Shown here in pieces: positions 24,851-32,404 of a DNA stretch of 32,404 nt; positions within the stretch are counted from its first letter, which is position 1; the number at the start of each line of letters is the position of its first letter. The position numbers and the translations under genes are program-made. The stretch spans positions 1-32,404 of the forward strand of contig CANHPN010000027.1 in assembly GCA_947462535.1 (NCBI GenBank), written 5' to 3'. The notes beneath the pieces were generated by a model. The model was not told the origin of the DNA. It was given only the letters and a program-made list of their open reading frames with translations, and searched no databases. The DNA comes from Akkermansiaceae bacterium (lineage in GTDB: Bacteria > Verrucomicrobiota > Verrucomicrobiia > Verrucomicrobiales > Akkermansiaceae).

Positions 24851-24880
24851 TTCGACGTTCAATGTTGGGCGTTCGATGTC
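24851..24880. repeat. Degenerate short-unit repeat (CGAAC/TGAAC type)
   Basis: On the minus strand the stretch reads as units of 7-8 bases containing CGAACG, CCAACA, TGAACG and CGAAAT. It resembles in style the TGAAAT array between gatC and gatA. No function is assigned. Confidence 0.35.
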
Positions 24881-25099
24881 AACAGGGGCAGTCGGCGGTG
24901 AGGAAGCGCACGGCGACGTTTTCGCAGGTGAGCGTTTCGAAGCGCCAGCCGCGCAGGTCGGGCGGCAGGAGCAGCGGGGGTCGTGGTCAATGTTGACGAA
25001 GCGGGCGTATGTTCCCTCGATACGCGGACCGAGGCGGATTTATTCCTGGAATCTGAATTCGAAGTCCGACAGGCTGCTAGGGACGATTTTTTTATCCAT
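24879..25099 (-). pseudogene. Decayed small gene of about 73 codons, family unknown
   Basis: From an ATG at 25097-25099 the minus strand encodes MDKKIVPSSLSDFEFRFQE, then an in-frame TAA (25040-25042), then IRLGPRIEGTYARFVNIDHD. A shift at the five-C run (24976-24980 on the plus strand) leads into PPDLRGWRFETLTCENVAV and a stop at 24879. Replacing the TAA by a sense codon and adding one C would give one continuous protein of plausible composition. I infer an inactivated gene with one nonsense and one frameshift mutation. A sequencing error at the homopolymer could explain the shift but not the TAA. I do not recognise the family. Confidence 0.45.
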
Positions 25100-25192
25100 T
25101 CGTTGAAAATCGATGGGCCAAAGTTCGGAAAATAGCGGATATGGTGCAGACAGTCACTGCGCCGCAGGATTTCCACGTCCACACTTCAGTCC

Positions 25193-25804
25193 ATGATCGA
25201 GCCTGAGTTCACCCCAAACCCGAATTTCCCCGCTGTTTTGGGCGAAGACCAGACGGGTGTTGCGGCGGCGTTGATCGATCGGATGGCGAGGGGAGACGGC
25301 AGTGCGCTCACGGAACTTTATGGCATGTGGAGTCCGATCCTGTTAGGAGTATCGGTTCGGATGCTGGGGGACCGCCACGAGGCGGAGGAAATCGTGCAAG
25401 ACGCCTTCGTGCGGATGTGGCACCGCTCGGTTGATTATGACCCGTCTCAATCGCCGCCTTTTGCTTGGGCCTTTGCGGTGATGCGTGGCTACTGCATTGA
25501 CCGCCTGCGCTACCGCCACCGGAGCAAGCGCGATTCCTCGCGCGTGGTTCCCATCCACCTGCATGCGCCTACGGAAGAGAGCGAAGATCCGCGGGTGATG
25601 ATGAAGGACGATTGGCGCCGAGTCCGCGCCGCACTTCAAATTTTACCGCCTGACGAACGCGAGTGTTTGGAACTGGCCGTCTTTCTGGAATACACCCATT
25701 CGGAAATTTCCGCGCACCTCGGAACTCCGCTGGGGACGGTAAAAAACCGACTACGCCGTGCATTGGACAAGGTGCGCAACCACTTATCACGTTATGAATT
25801 CTGA
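25193..25804 (+). CDS. ECF-type RNA polymerase sigma factor
   Basis: The 203-residue protein has region 2 at about residues 27-110 (LGDRHEAEEIVQDAFVRMWH, AWAFAVMRGYCIDRLR) and region 4 at about 140-195 (LPPDERECLELAVFLEYTHS, then LGTPLGTVKNRLRRAL). No region 3 is present, which is normal for group IV sigma factors. It should redirect RNA polymerase to a small regulon when released by its anti-sigma partner, whose gene starts inside the last codons (11-base overlap, translationally coupled). No autoregulatory promoter could be identified upstream. The sequence around region 4 resembles the SigK/SigL-like group paired with RskA-type anti-sigma factors. Confidence 0.93.
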   Translation: MIEPEFTPNPNFPAVLGEDQTGVAAALIDRMARGDGSALTELYGMWSPILLGVSVRMLGDRHEAEEIVQDAFVRMWHRSVDYDPSQSPPFAWAFAVMRGYCIDRLRYRHRSKRDSSRVVPIHLHAPTEESEDPRVMMKDDWRRVRAALQILPPDERECLELAVFLEYTHSEISAHLGTPLGTVKNRLRRALDKVRNHLSRYEF

Positions 25805-26831
25805 CCCACACGAAACCGCAGTCTGGCGGGTATTTGGGATGCTTGATGCCGACGAAGCCGCTGGCTTTGACGAGGCAATGCGCCAATACCCCGAGCTAAG
25901 ATACGCCTACCGGGAAATGAACGTTTTGTGTGCTGCCGTGGCCGCGGCCAGCATTGCGCCGCTACAGCCCCACACGGGTCAATTGGAGCGGCTGCAAGCG
26001 CGCTTGGGGCTACAATCTTCAAAGTCGGTGAATTGGCTGGGCATCTCTGGCTGGGCTGCCGCCGCCGCGGCGCTTACGTTCATTCTGCTGGTGGATCGCA
26101 AATCACCCGTGCCGACGGAAAGCGTCAAGAACGGCGCCACTCCCCATGCCACCAAGCGGGAGGTCCAGATGATTCAAAAAGCTACCGCCCAAGAGCTGGC
26201 CGCCCAGCCATCTCCGGATGTGGGATCCGAGCTGGCCGAAGATGCGACCGCCAACCGAAATGTCGCCACCCAAGAGAACCACGTGAAGTTGGTTACTAAG
26301 GTGGAAACGAAACGCCTTGTTCAGGAGATCGCGGTCTTGCGTGAAAAACTCGAGAGCGTCGAAAAACGCGAACGGCAACGCTTGGAGCCAGTTCAAGGGA
26401 CGGCGTGGCCGATCGTGATGACGATGAGACCGCCGCGTGCGGAAACCCAGATCGTATCTGCAGCAGATGCCGACCCGTCGGTGGTGGGTATGCTAGGTGA
26501 TGCGCTGGCAGGAAAATCATCTTTGGCAGATAACCGGGCGGCACAGGGCGTTGCCGATACTCCATCTGCAGTGCCGATTTATGACCCGGCGACGGGGACT
26601 GGAACTTTAGTCGCGAACAATCTGTCAGACACGAATTTCTGGGTCACTGCGAGGGGTGAAGACAAGCCGCGCTTGCTAGGTAGAATTCCGCAAAGCCGTG
26701 AGGCGTATGAGTCTGTGGAATTCGAGCTCCCTGCGGGCACAATTCCAGACAATTTCGTGATCACCAACGACTCCGCCGGGAAGGACGCTCCTCCGTCCGA
26801 CAAAAACACGGTTCTCATCGGGCCGCGGTAA
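25794..26831 (+). CDS. Membrane anti-sigma factor (RskA-like)
   Basis: The 345-residue protein begins with a short cytoplasmic anti-sigma domain (residues 1-75, HETAVWRVFGMLDADEAAGF). It lacks the HxxxCxxC zinc motif. One membrane span follows at about 81-100. The extracytoplasmic part contains a charged coiled-coil-like helix (about 165-198, TKRLVQEIAVLREKLESVEK) and a C-terminal RskA-like segment (GTLVANNLSDTNFWV, LGRIPQSREAYESVEFELPA). It should hold the sigma factor encoded directly upstream until proteolysis or a signal releases it. The start at 25794 overlaps the sigma gene by 11 bases. The inserted coiled coil makes it longer than typical RskA (about 230 residues), suggesting an extra interaction surface. 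Confidence 0.85.
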   Translation: MNSDPHETAVWRVFGMLDADEAAGFDEAMRQYPELRYAYREMNVLCAAVAAASIAPLQPHTGQLERLQARLGLQSSKSVNWLGISGWAAAAAALTFILLVDRKSPVPTESVKNGATPHATKREVQMIQKATAQELAAQPSPDVGSELAEDATANRNVATQENHVKLVTKVETKRLVQEIAVLREKLESVEKRERQRLEPVQGTAWPIVMTMRPPRAETQIVSAADADPSVVGMLGDALAGKSSLADNRAAQGVADTPSAVPIYDPATGTGTLVANNLSDTNFWVTARGEDKPRLLGRIPQSREAYESVEFELPAGTIPDNFVITNDSAGKDAPPSDKNTVLIGPR

Positions 26832-27195
26832 TGGTGATCACCAAGTGGTAATGACCGGTCGCTCCCGATCCGACCTGGGGATACTCGTTTCCAAGCCGGA
26901 GCATGGCTCCAAGATACTCCGCCCCGGCAAAAAGTCGAGGGCACGTCATACCAGTCCGCCAGGCAAAGGAGGCGAAGCTGGTCTGAAAAACGATCGGCAA
27001 CCGGTGGCTGCCACCACCCGCACCCGTCTCCACCTTCCGTCCCGGAAGCTAAGATCCCGCAAGGTTCAGAACCAGCCCCGCCAAATCGAAAGTTCCGATC
27101 TGGCAAGCCCTGTCACGCCAAAACCGGCCTTCAGAAAAAATCAAAAAAACACCTTGTTTCAATCTGATCCTACTGACCCCGGAGCAGGCAGGGAG
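26832..27195. other. Convergent intergenic stretch, no gene recognised
   Basis: The 364 bases between the anti-sigma gene and the convergent epimerase gene contain open frames on both strands, but none with a recognisable domain. A minus-strand frame (about 26815-27033) has natural-looking composition but no homology I can name and runs into the 3' end of the anti-sigma gene. The T-rich stretch at 27136-27149 (minus strand) probably belongs to a terminator. Confidence 0.45.
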
Positions 27196-27201
27196 TCAGA
27201 T
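27136..27201 (-). terminator. Possible terminator after the epimerase gene
   Basis: On the minus strand the stop codon lies in ATCTGA (27201-27196 region), which can pair with TCAGAT at 27167-27162. A small AAACA-agg-TGTTT hairpin (27159-27147) then runs into T tracts (27149-27143 and 27141-27136). The stems are short, so termination is only suggested. Confidence 0.35.
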
Positions 27202-28089
27202 GAGATCCGCCAGCGCTTCCCCGAGGGTGGGGAAACGGAATTGGAAGCCATCGGCTTGGAGGGCGGCGGGCAGGGCGCGCTGGCTGGCGAGCAGGGCGCT
27301 GCTGAACTCGCCGAGCATGAGCCTGAGGGCGAAGGCGGGTGAGGGGAGGATGGCGGGACGGTGGAGGGCGGCGGCGAGCTTGCGGGTGAAGTCGCAGTTG
27401 CGCTCGGGATGGGGGGCGGTGGCGTTGATAGGGCCGCTTAAATTTTCCGAGAGCAGGGCGTGGAGGATGGCGGCGCGGTGGTCGGCGAGGTGGATCCATG
27501 GCATCCATTGCTTGCCGGAGCCGAGCCGGCCGCCGATGCCGAGTTTGAAAACGGCGAGGAGCTTTTCAAAGGCGGCACCGTTTTTCCCGAGGACGATGCC
27601 GGTCCGTAGGCGGATGACGCGGACACCGAGCGATTCGGCGTCCTGCGCGGCGTGTTCCCAGTCGTGGCAGAGATCCGCGAGATAGCCGGTGCCGCGGCGG
27701 GCGTTGTCGGTGAGGATTTCATCGCCGCGGTCGCCATAGATGCCGACGGCGGAGGCATTGACGAGGACCTTGGGGCGCGAGTCGGCGGGGAGTTTGGCGA
27801 TGGCGGCGACGACGCGGCCGGTCAGGCCGACGCGGCTCTCGCGGAACAGGCGGCGGTTTTTTTCGGTCCACCGCCGGTCGATGGGTTCGCCGGCGAGGTT
27901 GATGACGGCTTGGTGGCCGGAGAAGTCGAGGGTGTCGGGGGTTTGCCAGTGGTCGATGCAAGGGAGCGCGCCTTTTCCGGAGCGGCTGATGCCGGTGGTG
28001 GCGACGCCCATTTCCGCGAGCAGGGTGGGCAGGCCGTGACCGACGAACCCGGTCACTCCGATGATGGCAGCGCGTTGGATCGATTGCAT
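27196..28089 (-). CDS. TIGR01777-family NAD(P)-dependent epimerase/dehydratase-like protein (YfcH)
   Basis: The 297-residue protein is an extended SDR: GVTGFVG (11-17) binds the dinucleotide, INLAGEPI (63-70) and NRRLFRESRVGLT are family-specific, and NASAVGIYGD (111-120) contains the position of the catalytic Tyr region. MPWIHLAD and the C-terminal DUF1731-like segment (FALRLMLGEFSSALLASQRA) complete the TIGR01777/YfcH/SDR39U1 pattern. The physiological reaction of this family is not established. It is divergent from lptD, with about 106 bp between the two start codons, which must contain both promoters. Confidence 0.93.
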   Translation of the reverse strand: MQSIQRAAIIGVTGFVGHGLPTLLAEMGVATTGISRSGKGALPCIDHWQTPDTLDFSGHQAVINLAGEPIDRRWTEKNRRLFRESRVGLTGRVVAAIAKLPADSRPKVLVNASAVGIYGDRGDEILTDNARRGTGYLADLCHDWEHAAQDAESLGVRVIRLRTGIVLGKNGAAFEKLLAVFKLGIGGRLGSGKQWMPWIHLADHRAAILHALLSENLSGPINATAPHPERNCDFTRKLAAALHRPAILPSPAFALRLMLGEFSSALLASQRALPAALQADGFQFRFPTLGEALADLI

Positions 28090-28195
28090 GGCCGAGTATT
28101 GGCGTGGAATCCAAGCGGCGAAAGGGGATTTTATCAGTCACTTGGGCGGGCTTTCGCCCTTTACTTCACGGGCCGGGGGTTTTCTGATCACGCCG

Positions 28196-30664
28196 ATGCT
28201 GAAACTTGGTGCATGGATCATTTCGCCGCTGTTGTTTCTGCCGCTTCGTGCCCAGGAGGAGCAAGCCCTCCCCGAGGGCACTCCCGGGATTCCGGCGGTG
28301 GATTTGATCACGCCGGTGCCCGCGCCGGAAATTCCGTTCGGCACGCCGGGGGCGAACGCTTTCGAAGCGCCGAAGAACCTGCAGATCAGCAACTACGGCG
28401 GCGGGCCGATCGAGGGGAGCAAGGACAACGAGTTGCGCTACAAGGGTCCGGGAATCAAGATCACCGGCGACAACGGGATGGAAGCCTTCGCCGACAGCGC
28501 GGTGGTGGACCTGAAGGCGCAGAGCGTGACGCTGCTGGGGAACGTCAGCATCTACCAGGGAAGCATCCTGCAGCGCGGCGACCGGGCGGTGTATTATTAC
28601 GAGAAAAAGTTCATGGACACCCGCGGGCTGCGGGCCGGGCTGGATCCAATCCTGTTGGAAGCGGGGAAGTTCACCGCCCAGGACCGGGACGGCAAAAAGG
28701 TTTACGTCGGCGAGGACGCTGGAATCACCACGGACGACTCGGAGGACCCGAATTTCTGGGTCCGGGCGAAGAAGATCACGATCTATCCGGAGGATAAGAT
28801 CGTTTTCAAAAACCTGCGGCTCTACGCGGGGGATCTGCCGGTTTTCTGGCTGCCTTACCTGAGCCAGCCGCTGCACGCCGAGCTGGGCTACCATTTCATG
28901 CCCGGCGCCCGTTCCAGCTGGGGGCCGTTTTTGCTCAACAGTTACGGCATGATGCTGGGTGGAAAATATAACGAGAAAACCGGGGAAAACGAGGACGCCT
29001 GGCTGCTTTCCCGCTGGCATCTCGATCTCCGCGGGAAACGCGGTGTGGCGGCGGGAGTGGATTTCGTCGATACCCGGGTGGAGAACAAAGAGGAAATCAG
29101 CGGGCTGAGTTTCTACTACCTCAACGACATCGCGCCGGAAACCAGCACCACCGGCATCACGCGCGGCGAGGTGGACAGTGATCGCTACAGCATCGAGGCG
29201 AAGTATCGCCACGAGCTCGATTTCCCGGACGACGCGGACTGGCGGATCGAATCCAACATCTCACTCCTGAGTGATCAATATTACCTCGAGGATTTCGACA
29301 TCGACACCTACCGGACCAATCCGGCGCCGGACAACACGCTCGGGATCTACCGGCGGGATGACAGCTCGCTGCTGTCGCTGTTCACGCGCTACCAGCTCAA
29401 TGATTTCTATCGGGCTGACAGCCGCCTGCCGGAGGTTTCCTTCGACCAGGCGCGGGGGGCGCTCTTCGGGTCGGCGCTGCTGCACGAGGGCAGGACGTCC
29501 CTTGGCTACATCGGGGAAAAAGCCGCGGACCTGGCAGCCGGGACGATTGTCAATCCGCTGATGGACATGACCGCCGCCGATCCCGCAGCAGGGGCGCTGC
29601 TCAGCCAGCTCAGCGGATACGAGCGACAGCTTGCCGAAAAGCTCCTCGCACTGCCGCTCGGCGACTCAAGGCGGGACGACATCCGCACCCAGTTGATTGA
29701 TTCGAACTACGCCCGCTTCAACACCTATCAGGAGCTGTCGCTGCCGATGACCTTCGGTGGTTTCCTGAACGTCACTCCCCAGGCCGGGCTGGGCTATACG
29801 CGATATGCCGCGGCGAACTGGAAACTCGACGATTTGGACCGGACGACCCTCCACATGGGCGCGGAGACATCGCTGAAACTCTCCAAGGAGCTGGGCTCCT
29901 ATCGGAACTCCCGGCTCGGACTTGACGGCCTCAAGCATGTCCTCCAGCCGTATGCCGCCTGGTCGTTCGTTTCCACCGATGATTTCGACCTTAACAACCC
30001 GAACGTGGACCGGCTCACCCCGACCACCCGCCCGCGGCCCCTGGACCCGGTGCGGTTTTCCGCGATCGATGACATGCATAGCTGGAACGTGGTCCGCATG
30101 GGCGCGCGCAACCGGCTGCTGACCAAGCGCGACAACCAGGCCTTCGAGTGGCTTTATGTCGATACCTATATCGATGGTTTCATTGATGACCCCGAGGGAA
30201 TGAGGGACTACTCGAACCTATACAATGATGCCCGCTGGAGGCCCCTGCCATGGTTAGAGATGGATCTTGAAACACAATTCCCCATCACGACCAACGGCTC
30301 CGGGTTCAATGAATTCAAGCTGGGCACGCGTTTCATGCCGACCCGCAACTTTCAATTCTCGATAGGCTACCGTGAGCTGAACGGTCATCCAGTCCTCATC
30401 GATTCCAACCAAGTCGTTTTGGAATCCTTCACCCGGCTCAACGGGAACTGGGGCATCGGCACGCGCCACACCGTTGAGCTGGATGACGGGACGCTCGAGC
30501 GCCAGCAATATTCCCTGCACCGCGACATGGGAAACTGGGTGGCGGGGATGGGGCTGACCAGCGAGGATAACCGCTATCAGTCGGAATACGGAGTTGTTTT
30601 CAGTCTAACCTTGAAGGATTTGCCCTCGGTGTCCTTGCCTTTCGGGATTAATACGAGACAGTAG
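28196..30664 (+). CDS. lptD: LptD-like LPS-assembly outer-membrane protein
   Basis: The 822-residue protein has a signal peptide (MLKLGAWIISPLLFLPLRAQ), then an N-terminal OstA/LptA-like beta-jellyroll (about 85-240; DSAVVDLKAQSVTLLGNVSI, GDRAVYYYEKK). A large C-terminal beta-barrel follows, with the family pattern LPVFWLPYLS. LptD inserts lipopolysaccharide into the outer leaflet of the outer membrane together with lipoprotein LptE, so this supports a diderm cell. The barrel has a long insertion (about 455-510) rich in Ala and Gly. The ATG at 28196 is preferred over ATGs at 28061 and later because it gives the signal peptide. Sequence divergence from proteobacterial LptD is high, so an LptD-related outer-membrane protein of another role remains possible. 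Confidence 0.82.
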   Translation: MLKLGAWIISPLLFLPLRAQEEQALPEGTPGIPAVDLITPVPAPEIPFGTPGANAFEAPKNLQISNYGGGPIEGSKDNELRYKGPGIKITGDNGMEAFADSAVVDLKAQSVTLLGNVSIYQGSILQRGDRAVYYYEKKFMDTRGLRAGLDPILLEAGKFTAQDRDGKKVYVGEDAGITTDDSEDPNFWVRAKKITIYPEDKIVFKNLRLYAGDLPVFWLPYLSQPLHAELGYHFMPGARSSWGPFLLNSYGMMLGGKYNEKTGENEDAWLLSRWHLDLRGKRGVAAGVDFVDTRVENKEEISGLSFYYLNDIAPETSTTGITRGEVDSDRYSIEAKYRHELDFPDDADWRIESNISLLSDQYYLEDFDIDTYRTNPAPDNTLGIYRRDDSSLLSLFTRYQLNDFYRADSRLPEVSFDQARGALFGSALLHEGRTSLGYIGEKAADLAAGTIVNPLMDMTAADPAAGALLSQLSGYERQLAEKLLALPLGDSRRDDIRTQLIDSNYARFNTYQELSLPMTFGGFLNVTPQAGLGYTRYAAANWKLDDLDRTTLHMGAETSLKLSKELGSYRNSRLGLDGLKHVLQPYAAWSFVSTDDFDLNNPNVDRLTPTTRPRPLDPVRFSAIDDMHSWNVVRMGARNRLLTKRDNQAFEWLYVDTYIDGFIDDPEGMRDYSNLYNDARWRPLPWLEMDLETQFPITTNGSGFNEFKLGTRFMPTRNFQFSIGYRELNGHPVLIDSNQVVLESFTRLNGNWGIGTRHTVELDDGTLERQQYSLHRDMGNWVAGMGLTSEDNRYQSEYGVVFSLTLKDLPSVSLPFGINTRQ

Positions 30665-30671
30665 CCCCGCC

Positions 30672-31316
30672 ATGATCATGACTCCTGACCAACTTCTCGC
30701 CTCGCTCCGCTGGCGCTACGCCACCAAGAAATTCGACGCCTCCCGCAAGATTCCCGCCGCGACTTGGGACGCCATCGAGGAATCGCTCGTTCTCACGCCG
30801 TCGTCCTTCGGTCTCCAGCCGTGGAAATTCATCGTCATCCAGGACCCCGGCATCCGCGCGAATCTATCGCCGGAATCGTGGAGGCAGCCGCAGGTCACCG
30901 AGGCGTCGCATTACGTCGTCCTAACGGCACGCACGGATCTGGATGCCACCGACATCGACGCCTGGATGGCGCGGATGTGCGAGGTGCAGGGCAGCAGCCC
31001 GGAAGCCGTCGCGCCGCTCGACGGCATGATCCGCGGATTCGCCCAGGCGATGAGCCACGAGGCGCGGCACGCATGGAACATCCGGCAGGTTTACATCGCT
31101 TTGGGCCAGCTGATGGCGTCTGCGGCGCTGCTAGGAATCGACGCCTGCCCGATGGAAGGCATCAGCGCGGCGGGCTACGACCACGTGCTCGGCCTTGAAG
31201 GCAGCGGCTACGCGACCGTGGTGGCCTGCGCCCTGGGCTATCGCGCGGCGGACGACAAGTATGCGGAAATGCCCAAGGCCCGCTTCGACCGTTCACGGGT
31301 CATCAGCCATCTTTAA
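30672..31316 (+). CDS. Nitroreductase-family NAD(P)H-dependent flavin oxidoreductase
   Basis: The 214-residue protein starts with LRWRYATKKFDASRKI, the family's FMN-phosphate-binding RxxxRxF-like segment. LTPSSFGLQPWKFIVIQ follows, the classic nitroreductase motif of the NfsB branch. RQVYIALGQLMASAALLGID and CPMEGI are also typical. Such enzymes reduce nitro compounds, quinones or flavins with FMN as cofactor; the natural substrate is unknown. It begins 7 bp after the lptD stop and may be cotranscribed. Its stop codon overlaps that of the convergent small gene by a few bases. A second ATG at 30678 is an equally possible start. Confidence 0.93.
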   Translation: MIMTPDQLLASLRWRYATKKFDASRKIPAATWDAIEESLVLTPSSFGLQPWKFIVIQDPGIRANLSPESWRQPQVTEASHYVVLTARTDLDATDIDAWMARMCEVQGSSPEAVAPLDGMIRGFAQAMSHEARHAWNIRQVYIALGQLMASAALLGIDACPMEGISAAGYDHVLGLEGSGYATVVACALGYRAADDKYAEMPKARFDRSRVISHL

Positions 31317-31774
31317 AATTTGTCCTTCGGTGGCGGCGGTCTGATCCCGAGGAATTTCCAGACATCCTTCATCAGGCGCACGGCGATTTCACCGGAAATC
31401 CCTGCGTCCTTGGCTTTCCCGGAAACTCCCACGTCGAGCGACGGAGCCGTGCCACCCATCGGCGTGGCGACTCCGCCGAGCCTGACGAAAAGGCGTCTGC
31501 CGAGTTCGCTGGCGGCTTCCTCGTCGGAGCTTAGCTTCAATTTCCGCGGCAGTTCCAAGTCCTTGCTCAACTGGATCAAAAGCGCCTCATCTTTCAGTTT
31601 CGCCGTCAGTTCCTTGAGGATTTCCTGCCTTTTTTCGCCGGGCAACGCGGGATTGAGCGGCAGCGGAACCCACATCGGATGCGGGCGGTTCTGTTTGTAA
31701 TTCGAACAGGCAAACACTCCGCCGCCGAGCATCAGCATCATTGCCACCACACCCATCACGATCCACCGTTGCAT
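31313..31774 (-). CDS. Hypothetical membrane-anchored small protein
   Basis: The 153-residue protein begins MQRWIVMGVVAMMLMLGGGV, a single N-terminal membrane anchor or signal peptide. VFAC follows, a weak lipobox, so a lipoprotein is possible. The rest is hydrophilic: a Lys/Leu-rich helical part (EILKELTAKLKDEALLIQLS), then EAASELGRRLFVRLGG, a Gly/Ser linker, and a C-terminal helix ending in a Pro/Lys-rich tail (GIRPPPPKDKF). No domain is recognised. The ATG at 31774 is chosen over 31810 because it places the hydrophobic segment at the N-terminus. The gene is divergent from the M16 protease (47 bp) and convergent with the nitroreductase. Confidence 0.7.
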   Translation of the reverse strand: MQRWIVMGVVAMMLMLGGGVFACSNYKQNRPHPMWVPLPLNPALPGEKRQEILKELTAKLKDEALLIQLSKDLELPRKLKLSSDEEAASELGRRLFVRLGGVATPMGGTAPSLDVGVSGKAKDAGISGEIAVRLMKDVWKFLGIRPPPPKDKF

Positions 31775-31821
31775 TGCCGTTGCCGATACGTCATTCACCC
31801 CTTCATCCAAGCCAGAACTTC

Positions 31822-32404
31822 ATGGAATACCCCGCTACCGCCGCCACCGTCGAAACCCTCCCCAACGGGCTCACCTTGATCCTCGATCCGGACCCCGCCG
31901 CGCCGGTGGTTAGCGCGCAGATATGGGTGGCCACTGGCAGCATGCACGAGGACGCGCACCTCGGCGCGGGGATCTCCCATTTCCTCGAGCACATGGTTTT
32001 CAAAGGCACCCGCGACTTCGACGCCGACACTCTGGCGGGCACCGTGCAGGCGGCCGGCGGCCATTGGAACGCCTACACCAGCTTCGACCGCACCGTCTAT
32101 TACATCGACGGGCCGGCCGCCTCCCTGCCTGTTTTCCTGAAAACCCTGACCAACCTCGTCTTCTTTCCCAACCTGCCGGAATCCGAGTTCGAGAAGGAAA
32201 AGGACGTCATCCGCCGGGAAATCGACATGGGCCTCGATGATCCGGACAACGTCGCCTCACGCCTGTTATTCTCCACCGTTTTCGCCCACGATCCGCGCCG
32301 CCATCCGGTGATAGGCCACCGCCATCTTTTCGACGCGATCCGCCACCAGGACCTCACCGCATACCACCGCGCCCGCTACACGCCGGACCGTTGCTTCGCG
32401 GTGA
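31822..32404 (+). CDS. M16-family zinc metalloprotease, N-terminal part (runs off right edge)
   Basis: The first 194 codons are present. The inverted zinc motif HxxEH is HFLEH at residues 53-57 (His53, Glu56, His57), and the distal zinc ligand is Glu133 in IRREID, 76 residues after His57, as expected for M16 peptidases (pitrilysin, insulysin, processing-peptidase-like). The N-terminal ETLPNGLTLILDPDPAAPVV is typical. No signal peptide is visible in the N-terminal residues. The protein probably degrades or processes peptides; location and partner are unknown because the C-terminal domains are beyond the window. Confidence 0.92.
   Translation, partial: MEYPATAATVETLPNGLTLILDPDPAAPVVSAQIWVATGSMHEDAHLGAGISHFLEHMVFKGTRDFDADTLAGTVQAAGGHWNAYTSFDRTVYYIDGPAASLPVFLKTLTNLVFFPNLPESEFEKEKDVIRREIDMGLDDPDNVASRLLFSTVFAHDPRRHPVIGHRHLFDAIRHQDLTAYHRARYTPDRCFAV

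Larger units (their letters stand above)
24735..25192. other. Gap between HAD and sigma-factor genes: hairpins, short repeats and a decayed small gene
   Basis: Besides the small pseudogene at 24879-25099, this gap holds two mutually exclusive hairpins: TCCCTGC/GCAGGGA at 24801-24824 and GGGAG/CTCCC at 24821-24833. A GAA-rich degenerate repeat lies at 24851-24880. The promoter for the sigma-factor gene should lie in the last 100 bp, but no convincing box pair is visible. Confidence 0.5.

Noticed and set aside
26845-27342. 165-codon plus-strand frame after the anti-sigma gene
   Set aside because: Its C-terminal part is antisense to the epimerase gene and its N-terminal part is Arg/Lys/Pro/Ser-rich with no domain.

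Overview
The window looks like a chromosome segment of a GC-rich, diderm heterotroph, most likely a verrucomicrobial (Verrucomicrobiae) or closely related PVC bacterium. This is an inference. It rests on several secreted type I sulfatases, Tat-exported Gfo/Idh/MocA oxidoreductases, a fragment of a REP-associated tyrosine transposase, an LptD-type outer-membrane assembly protein, and the scarcity of clear Shine-Dalgarno sequences. No rRNA, tRNA or CRISPR array was seen.

Layout. Positions 1-1370 are mobile-element debris: the end of an IS21-family element (istA reading out of the window) and a broken IS30-family transposase lacking its catalytic glutamate. A secreted sulfatase with an N-terminal beta-sandwich-like extension follows (1370-2968), then a RAYT fragment flanked by short repeats (about 3083-3841). 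Housekeeping gatC-gatA (minus strand) comes next. The gap between gatC and the following sulfatase holds a hairpin-rich stretch ending in a strong intrinsic terminator on the plus strand, a candidate small RNA or leader.

Positions 6053-11758 carry three tandem sulfatases (the third probably starting at an ATC codon, the fourth coupled to it by a GTGA overlap) and a sialate-O-acetylesterase-like SGNH esterase. This fits desulfation and deacetylation of a sulfated polysaccharide outside the cytoplasm. Convergent to it, a four-gene minus-strand operon (16467-11814) encodes a TIM-barrel sugar isomerase/epimerase, a cytoplasmic Gfo/Idh/MocA dehydrogenase, a nucleoside:H+-symporter-type MFS permease and a Tat-exported Gfo/Idh/MocA protein. 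It reads as an uptake and oxidation module for a sugar or glycoside. No glycoside hydrolase and no formylglycine-generating enzyme is in the window.

Further right are sdaA and a BtuB-like TonB receptor preceded by a cobalamin riboswitch (all minus strand), panD, a Tat-exported M15-type peptidase with a terminator, a NarL/NarX-type two-component pair, rppH-like Nudix and HAD-phosphatase genes in convergent overlap, a decayed small gene, an ECF sigma / anti-sigma pair, a TIGR01777 epimerase, lptD, a nitroreductase, a small membrane-anchored protein, and the start of an M16 zinc protease running off the right edge. Promoters could not be placed with confidence.
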